Assembly (NCBI GenBank): GCA_021286965.1
Contig: JAJTBK010000386.1
Span: forward strand, 1-5,243
From: Comamonadaceae bacterium
GTDB lineage: Bacteria > Pseudomonadota > Gammaproteobacteria > Burkholderiales > Burkholderiaceae_C
Direction: 5' to 3'
DNA length: 5,243 bases
The notes below the pieces were generated by a model that saw only the letters and a program-made list of their open reading frames with translations, was not told the origin of the DNA and did not search any database. Both the position numbers and the translations under genes were made by a program. Numbering within the stretch: position 1 is the stretch's first letter; each line of letters begins with the position of its first letter. Below, one piece after another: positions 1 through 5,243 of this stretch.

Positions 1-64
1 TGATGGCCGCATCAGCTGCGGCTTCGACGCCCAGCGCTGGAGTGAACTCCTGCCTCCACGCTGA
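1..64 (+). CDS. Probable 3' end of an upstream gene (C-terminal fragment, unknown product)
   Basis: Read from base 2, the frame runs open from the left edge for 20 codons and stops at TGA 62-64. The last residues read ...FDAQRWSELLPPR. Most codons in this frame end in C or G, like the confirmed genes in the window, and this pattern is stronger here than in the other two plus-strand frames. It is therefore probably the tail of a real gene that begins outside the window. I do not recognise the family from so few residues. A chance open frame is possible at this length. Confidence 0.35.
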   Translation, partial: DGRISCGFDAQRWSELLPPR

Positions 65-76
65 GTCCGATCGGGC

Positions 77-109
77 AAGCCTGCACCGGTTTTTCTCTTT
101 ACCAGGCTT
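77..109 (+). repeat. Short inverted repeat, possible weak terminator of the upstream gene
   Basis: AAGCCTG (77-83) is the exact reverse complement of CAGGCTT (103-109), giving a 7-bp stem around a 19-nt loop, 12 nt after the probable stop at 62-64. There is no real T-tract after the right arm, so it is at best a weak terminator. The rest of 65-175 shows no convincing -35/-10 pair for the next gene, only its strong ribosome binding site near the end. Confidence 0.2.
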
Positions 110-175
110 TACACCGCCAGGATTCAACGCCCCGCGCCCCGGACGCGTTATGCAGGCAGCGAAAGGAGCTTTCCC

Positions 176-811
176 ATGCAAAAAACCACGCTCTGGGCCC
201 TCAGCGCCCTGGCCATTGGCAGCGCCGTCAGCGCCCAGGCACAAGAACAGGGCCGGGTGCTGTCCTCCACCCCCATCGTGCAACAGGTCGCCATCCCACG
301 CCAGGTTTGCGGCACCGAGACGGTGTACGGCGGCTCCTCCAACAGCGGTGCCGGCGCCGTACTCGGCGCCGTGGCCGGCGGCGCATTGGGCAACACCATC
401 GGCGGCGGCACCGGCCGCGTTGCGGCCACCGCTCTGGGCGTGGTCGGCGGCGCCCTGGTGGGCAACCGCGTCGAAGGCGCAGGCCAGCCACGCTACGAAA
501 ACGTGCAGCGCTGCCAAAACGAGACTTACTACGAAAACCGCACCGTCGGCTACAACGTGGTGTACGAATATGCCGGGCGCCGCTATACCACCCAAACCAG
601 CTACGACCCCGGTAGTTGGATCGCCCTGGACATACAACCGAGCCCGGGTTACGGCAACACCTATTCCACCTACCGCAACCCCTACCAAACCCAGCCGGGA
701 GTCGTCCAAACCTACCCAGTGCAGCCCCCGATGTACACCAGCCCACCAACGACGATCGAGTACAACTACAACTACTACCAACGCCAGCACGGCAACCCCT
801 ACTGGCGCTGA
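176..811 (+). CDS. Exported glycine-zipper 2TM (17 kDa surface antigen-like) protein
   Basis: This 211-residue protein begins with a clear Sec signal peptide: a short MQK n-region, a hydrophobic stretch at about residues 6-19, and a likely cleavage site at VSA or AQA around residues 20-22. There is no lipobox cysteine, so it is probably not a lipoprotein. Residues about 57-97 are a glycine zipper (GAGAVLGAVAGGALGNTIGG, then ALGVVGGALVGNRVEG), the hallmark of the Rickettsia 17 kDa surface antigen/glycine-zipper 2TM family, which usually sits in or near the outer membrane. Two cysteines (45 and 113) flank the zipper and could form a disulfide. The tail from residue 143 is rich in Tyr, Pro, Gln and Asn, with 12 Tyr in 69 residues. 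The ATG at 176 is chosen because AAGGAG (163-168) lies 7 nt upstream. It appears to be a single-gene unit. Its exact role is unknown; members are usually called envelope-associated proteins. Confidence 0.85.
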   Translation: MQKTTLWALSALAIGSAVSAQAQEQGRVLSSTPIVQQVAIPRQVCGTETVYGGSSNSGAGAVLGAVAGGALGNTIGGGTGRVAATALGVVGGALVGNRVEGAGQPRYENVQRCQNETYYENRTVGYNVVYEYAGRRYTTQTSYDPGSWIALDIQPSPGYGNTYSTYRNPYQTQPGVVQTYPVQPPMYTSPPTTIEYNYNYYQRQHGNPYWR

Positions 812-838
812 CCTGCCACGGCAGCACCAAATACAGGC

Positions 839-851
839 TATAATCCGGGGC
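839..851 (+). promoter_or_regulatory. Promoter of tRNA-Thr: perfect -10 with GC-rich discriminator
   Basis: TATAAT at 839-844 matches the sigma-70 -10 consensus exactly. CCGGGGC (845-851) follows, a GC-rich discriminator of the kind typical of stable-RNA promoters under stringent control. The start of transcription would fall near 851, leaving a leader of about 26 nt before the tRNA. No good -35 hexamer lies at 16-18 bp spacing; the nearest resemblance, CTGCCA at 813-818, is 20 bp away. The leader holds a small inverted repeat, ACAAC/GTTGT (858-869). Confidence 0.6.
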
Positions 852-876
852 TTCTTTACAACGTGTTGTGAAGATT

Positions 877-952
877 GCCGGTGTAGCTCAGTCGGTAGAG
901 CAGCTCATTCGTAATGAGAAGGTCGCGTGTTCGATTCATGTCTCCGGCACCA
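877..952 (+). tRNA. tRNA-Thr (anticodon CGT)
   Basis: The 76-nt cloverleaf is complete with an encoded CCA (950-952). The D arm is GCTC/GAGC. The anticodon stem GCTCA/TGAGA has a first-position G-A mismatch, also present in Escherichia coli tRNA-Thr(CGU), and the loop TTCGTAA carries anticodon CGT at 910-912. The T arm is GCGTG/CATGT around TTCGATT. It decodes ACG threonine codons. The acceptor stem GCCGGTG/CTCCGGC pairs except for a T-T mismatch at position 6-67. It has its own promoter upstream and a strong terminator directly downstream, so it is a single-gene transcription unit. Confidence 0.97.
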
Positions 953-961
953 AGACAGCCC

Positions 962-1000
962 AAAGCCCTGCTATTTTCAAATAGCAGGGCTTTTTGTTTT
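962..1000 (+). terminator. Rho-independent terminator of tRNA-Thr, probably shared with convergent rng
   Basis: Bases 962-976 (AAAGCCCTGCTATTT) and 979-993 are perfect reverse complements: a 15-bp stem with a 2-nt nominal loop. The run TTTTTGTTTT (991-1000) follows, a classic plus-strand terminator starting 9 nt after the tRNA. On the minus strand the same stem begins 5 nt past the rng stop codon (999-1001), but it is followed by only TTT. It can therefore work in both directions but should be weaker for rng. The plus-strand T-tract overlaps the rng stop codon. Confidence 0.92.
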
Positions 1001-2486
1001 ACAGCAGCACGATGTCGTATTGCTCCTGCCCCACCCCGGCTTCGACCTGCAGGGAAATGGGCTTGCCGATGAAGTCCGACAATCCGGCCAGGTGCTGGCT
1101 CTCCTCGTCCAGGAACAAATCGATCACCTGCTGCGCAGCGATGACGCGAAACTCCCTGGGGTTGAACTGGCGCGCCTCGCGCAGCAGCTCGCGCAGGACG
1201 TCGTAGCAAATGGTGCGCGCCGTCTTCACCTCGCCTACACCGTGGCAATGCGGACAGGGTTCGCACAGCATGTGGGCCAGGGATTCGCGTTGGCGCTTGC
1301 GCGTCATCTCCACCAGGCCGAGCTGCGAAAAACCGCCGACCATGGTTTTGACCCGGTCACGGGCCAGCTGCTTCTTGAATTCGGCCAATACCGCCGCCTG
1401 GTGGTCTTCGCGCAGCATGTCGATGAAATCGGCGATCACGATGCCGCCGAGGTTGCGCAGGCGCAGCTGGCGGGCGATGGCGCCGGCGGCCTCGAGGTTG
1501 GTCTTGAAAATCGTGTCGTCAAAATTGCGCGCACCGACATAGCCGCCGGTGTTGACGTCGATCGTCGTCAGGGCCTCTGTCTGATCGACGATGAGATAGC
1601 CGCCAGATTTCAAGTCCACCCGACGCCCAAGGGCCCGGCCGATCTCCTCGTCAATGGCATAAAGATCGAAAATCGGCCGCTCCCCCTTGTACAGCTGCAG
1701 TTTGCTCGCGGCCTGCGGCATGAACTCCTGGCCAAACGCCTGCAACAGGGCGAATTGCTCCCGCGAATCGATGCGGATGCTGTGCGTCGCCTCGCTGACG
1801 ATGTCGCGCAGCACGCGCTGCAATAGGCTCAAGTCCTGATGCAGGATGGACTGCGGCGGCAGGCGCACGGCGGCGGCCTTGATGCCAGCCCAGGTTTTGC
1901 GCAGATAGGCAATATCCTCTGCCAGCTCGGCGTCACTGGCATCCTCACCGTTGGTGCGCAAAATGAAGCCGCCACCGCCGCCCGCAGCCTTGTCGCCCGC
2001 CAGGACGGCCAGGCGCGCGCGCAGGGTATCGCGCTCTTGCTGCGGTATTTTTTGCGAGACGCCGATATGGTCGTCCTGCGGCAGGAACACCAGCAGGCGC
2101 CCGGCAATGCTGATTTGCGTCGAAAGACGGGCACCCTTGCTGCCGATAGGATCCTTGATGACCTGGACCATCAGCGACTGGCCCTCGAACACCTGTTTTT
2201 CGATCGGTACCGGCGGTTCGCCCTTGCGCGCAAACATGGGCGCCTCGCCGCCTTCCTGACGCTGCCAGACATCGGCAACATGCAAGAAGGCAGCACGTTC
2301 GAGACCGATGTCGATGAACGCGGACTGCATACCCGGCAATACGCGCGAGACACGGCCGAGGTAAACGTTACCGACCAGGCCGCGTTCCAGGGTGCGCTCG
2401 ACGTGCAGCTCCTGCACCGCGCCGTTTTCGACCACCGCAACGCGCGTTTCTTGTGGGGCCCAGTTGATGAGAATGTCTTGTTGCAT
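999..2486 (-). CDS. rng: Ribonuclease G (RNase E/G family endoribonuclease)
   Basis: This 495-residue protein matches the usual RNase G length (about 489 in E. coli). The enzyme is a cytoplasmic single-strand endonuclease that matures the 5' end of 16S rRNA and takes part in mRNA decay. The N-terminal S1 RNA-binding domain spans about residues 38-127 (GNVYLGRVSRVLPGMQSAFID). The catalytic core holds TIDVNTGG with Asp310 and IADFIDM with Asp353. These are 43 residues apart, exactly as are the metal-binding Asp303 and Asp346 of RNase E. The zinc-link motif CPHC is Cys411/Cys414. The C-terminal degradosome scaffold of RNase E is absent, which supports RNase G. A glycine run at about 169-173 lies inside the core. 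The ATG at 2486 has AAGG (2496-2499) 9 nt upstream, partly inside a hairpin. The gene starts 38 nt after the methyltransferase gene, so co-transcription is likely. Confidence 0.96.
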   Translation of the reverse strand: MQQDILINWAPQETRVAVVENGAVQELHVERTLERGLVGNVYLGRVSRVLPGMQSAFIDIGLERAAFLHVADVWQRQEGGEAPMFARKGEPPVPIEKQVFEGQSLMVQVIKDPIGSKGARLSTQISIAGRLLVFLPQDDHIGVSQKIPQQERDTLRARLAVLAGDKAAGGGGGFILRTNGEDASDAELAEDIAYLRKTWAGIKAAAVRLPPQSILHQDLSLLQRVLRDIVSEATHSIRIDSREQFALLQAFGQEFMPQAASKLQLYKGERPIFDLYAIDEEIGRALGRRVDLKSGGYLIVDQTEALTTIDVNTGGYVGARNFDDTIFKTNLEAAGAIARQLRLRNLGGIVIADFIDMLREDHQAAVLAEFKKQLARDRVKTMVGGFSQLGLVEMTRKRQRESLAHMLCEPCPHCHGVGEVKTARTICYDVLRELLREARQFNPREFRVIAAQQVIDLFLDEESQHLAGLSDFIGKPISLQVEAGVGQEQYDIVLL

Positions 2487-2488
2487 GA

Positions 2489-2512
2489 ATGGCTGCCTTG
2501 GTTCGCAGCCAT
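2489..2512 (-). promoter_or_regulatory. Hairpin over the ribosome binding site of rng
   Basis: On the minus strand, ATGGCTGC (2512-2505) pairs perfectly with GCAGCCAT (2496-2489) around an 8-nt loop, ending 2 nt before the rng start codon at 2486. The only Shine-Dalgarno candidate, AAGG (2499-2496), sits at the loop/stem junction, with its last G inside the stem. Folding could reduce ribosome access, so this may be a translational control point. The sequence shows only the pairing; the control is inferred. Confidence 0.45.
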
Positions 2513-2524
2513 CATGCCCGAAGA

Positions 2525-3358
2525 TCAGCCTGCCAACGCCGGCGCGCCACGCATCCCGGCAAACAGCTCCGGCTGCAAACCAACCACGCCGCCGATGACG
2601 ATCAGTGCCGGCGGGCGCACGTGGTGTTCACGCGCCAGCTGCGGCAACCCGGCCAGCGTACCGGTAACGCAGCGCTGCGTTGGCAGCGATGCCTGCTCGA
2701 CCAGGGCCGCCGGCGTATCTCCCGGCAGGCCATGGCGCTGCAGCTCGGAGCAAATCGTGGGCAGGGTGCCGATGCCCATGTAGATGACGACCGTCTGGCG
2801 CGGGCGCGCCAGCAGCTCCCAGTCAAGCGCCACTTCATCCTCGCCACGCAGGTGCCCGGTGGCAAAGACCAGGGTGGCGGCGTGGTCGCGGTGCGTGAGT
2901 GGGATGCCGGCATAGGCGCCAGCTCCCTGCGCAGCAGTGATGCCGGGAACGACCTCGAACGGCACGCCAGCGGCAGCCAACGCCTGGGCCTCTTCCCCGC
3001 CCCGGCCAAAGATGAAGCCGTCCCCGCCCTTGAGGCGCACCAGCGGGCGCCCACTCTTGGCCAGGCGCACCATCAGGTCGATGATGGATTCCTGCGGCAG
3101 GGTGTGGTGCGAGGCCTCTTTGCCGACATAGATCAGGTCGGCATCTTCGGCCACGTAGCGCAGCACCTCTTTGCCCACCAGGTGGTCGTAGAGCACCAGG
3201 CGTGCGCCGCGCAGTGCCTTGACGGCACGCAGCGTCAGCAACTCAGGATCGCCCGGACCGGCTCCGACCAAGGTCACGCGCCCGGGAGGCAACGGGCCTT
3301 CTTCGGCCTCGCTGCGAGGAGGGACGCAAAACCAGCGCGCGTCTTCAACGAACTTCAT
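2525..3358 (-). CDS. cobA: Uroporphyrinogen-III C-methyltransferase (SUMT; CobA/NirE type)
   Basis: This 277-residue single-domain enzyme uses two S-adenosylmethionines to methylate uroporphyrinogen III at C2 and C7, giving precorrin-2. Precorrin-2 is the branch point for siroheme, heme d1 and cobalamin. Family signatures run in order: VTLVGAGPGDPELLTLRA (28-45), LVRLKGGDGFIFGRGGEE (106-123), the PGITAA loop (138-143) and GIPLTHRD (151-158). The length fits CobA/NirE. The dehydrogenase/chelatase half of CysG is absent, so siroheme cannot be finished by this protein alone. About 25 variable residues precede the conserved core. The ATG at 3358 has AGAAAGG 5 nt upstream (3364-3370). It is divergent from nirS, which argues for a NirE role in heme d1 synthesis; sequence alone does not separate NirE from CobA here. 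rng follows 38 nt downstream. Confidence 0.95.
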   Translation of the reverse strand: MKFVEDARWFCVPPRSEAEEGPLPPGRVTLVGAGPGDPELLTLRAVKALRGARLVLYDHLVGKEVLRYVAEDADLIYVGKEASHHTLPQESIIDLMVRLAKSGRPLVRLKGGDGFIFGRGGEEAQALAAAGVPFEVVPGITAAQGAGAYAGIPLTHRDHAATLVFATGHLRGEDEVALDWELLARPRQTVVIYMGIGTLPTICSELQRHGLPGDTPAALVEQASLPTQRCVTGTLAGLPQLAREHHVRPPALIVIGGVVGLQPELFAGMRGAPALAG

Positions 3359-3425
3359 GGGAGCCTTTCTTGTGCATCGTATTTTGCCTGCGCTGCATTG
3401 TTCTGGCGAGTGCTATGGCGCGTCC

Positions 3426-5243
<1,818 letters not shown>

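Noticed and set aside
3..914. 303-codon plus-strand frame from the left edge
   Set aside because: It is out of frame with the glycine-zipper gene and runs into the tRNA. Its product is low-complexity Ala/Pro/Thr/Ser typical of a shifted frame.
877..952. tRNA-Thr as a possible integration (att) site
   Set aside because: No integrase gene and no repeat of the tRNA 3' end is visible in the window.
856..1266. Minus-strand 136-codon frame
   Set aside because: It overlaps the tRNA, the terminator and the 3' end of rng in a different frame. The MNRTRDLLITNELLYRLSY stretch is translated tRNA antisense, which often appears as a false protein.
927..1826. Plus-strand 299-codon frame
   Set aside because: It is antisense to rng, which is identified by S1, catalytic and zinc-link motifs. 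Its first codons also overlap the tRNA.

Overview
The window is GC-rich, tightly packed bacterial chromosome. The codon bias, a ribonuclease G gene facing a tRNA-Thr(CGT), and a cytochrome cd1 nitrite reductase very close to the Pseudomonas enzyme all suggest a denitrifying proteobacterium. A betaproteobacterium of the Comamonadaceae/Burkholderiales type is most likely, but that placement is inference from gene content and sequence style.

Layout. Positions 1-64 probably hold the last codons of an upstream plus-strand gene. Positions 176-811 (+) encode an exported glycine-zipper (17 kDa surface antigen-like) protein with a tyrosine-rich tail. A promoter with a perfect TATAAT drives tRNA-Thr(CGT) at 877-952. 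A 15-bp hairpin terminator then separates the tRNA from the convergent minus-strand genes. Those are rng (RNase G, 999-2486) and, 38 nt upstream of it in the same direction, a uroporphyrinogen-III C-methyltransferase gene (cobA/nirE type, 2525-3358). A 215-nt divergent promoter region (3359-3573) follows. From 3574 to the right edge runs nirS (+), cytochrome cd1 nitrite reductase, cut by the window about 20 codons before its expected end.

How the genes work together. NirS reduces nitrite to nitric oxide in the periplasm and needs heme d1. The methyltransferase makes precorrin-2, the branch point toward heme d1, siroheme and cobalamin. Its divergent pairing with nirS suggests it serves heme d1 supply (a NirE role). 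One FNR/DNR-like inverted repeat lies between the two genes at a plausible activator distance from a candidate -10 on each side, so a single oxygen/NO-responsive regulator could switch both on. rng is a housekeeping RNA-processing gene that appears to lie downstream of the methyltransferase on the same transcript. A hairpin covers part of its ribosome binding site.

I see no mobile element, CRISPR array, or clearly novel multi-gene system. The points most worth a second look are regulatory: the shared nir promoter, stem-loops in the nirS leader, and the hairpin at the rng start. Every long reading frame opposite rng, cobA and nirS is a shadow of a well-recognised gene.
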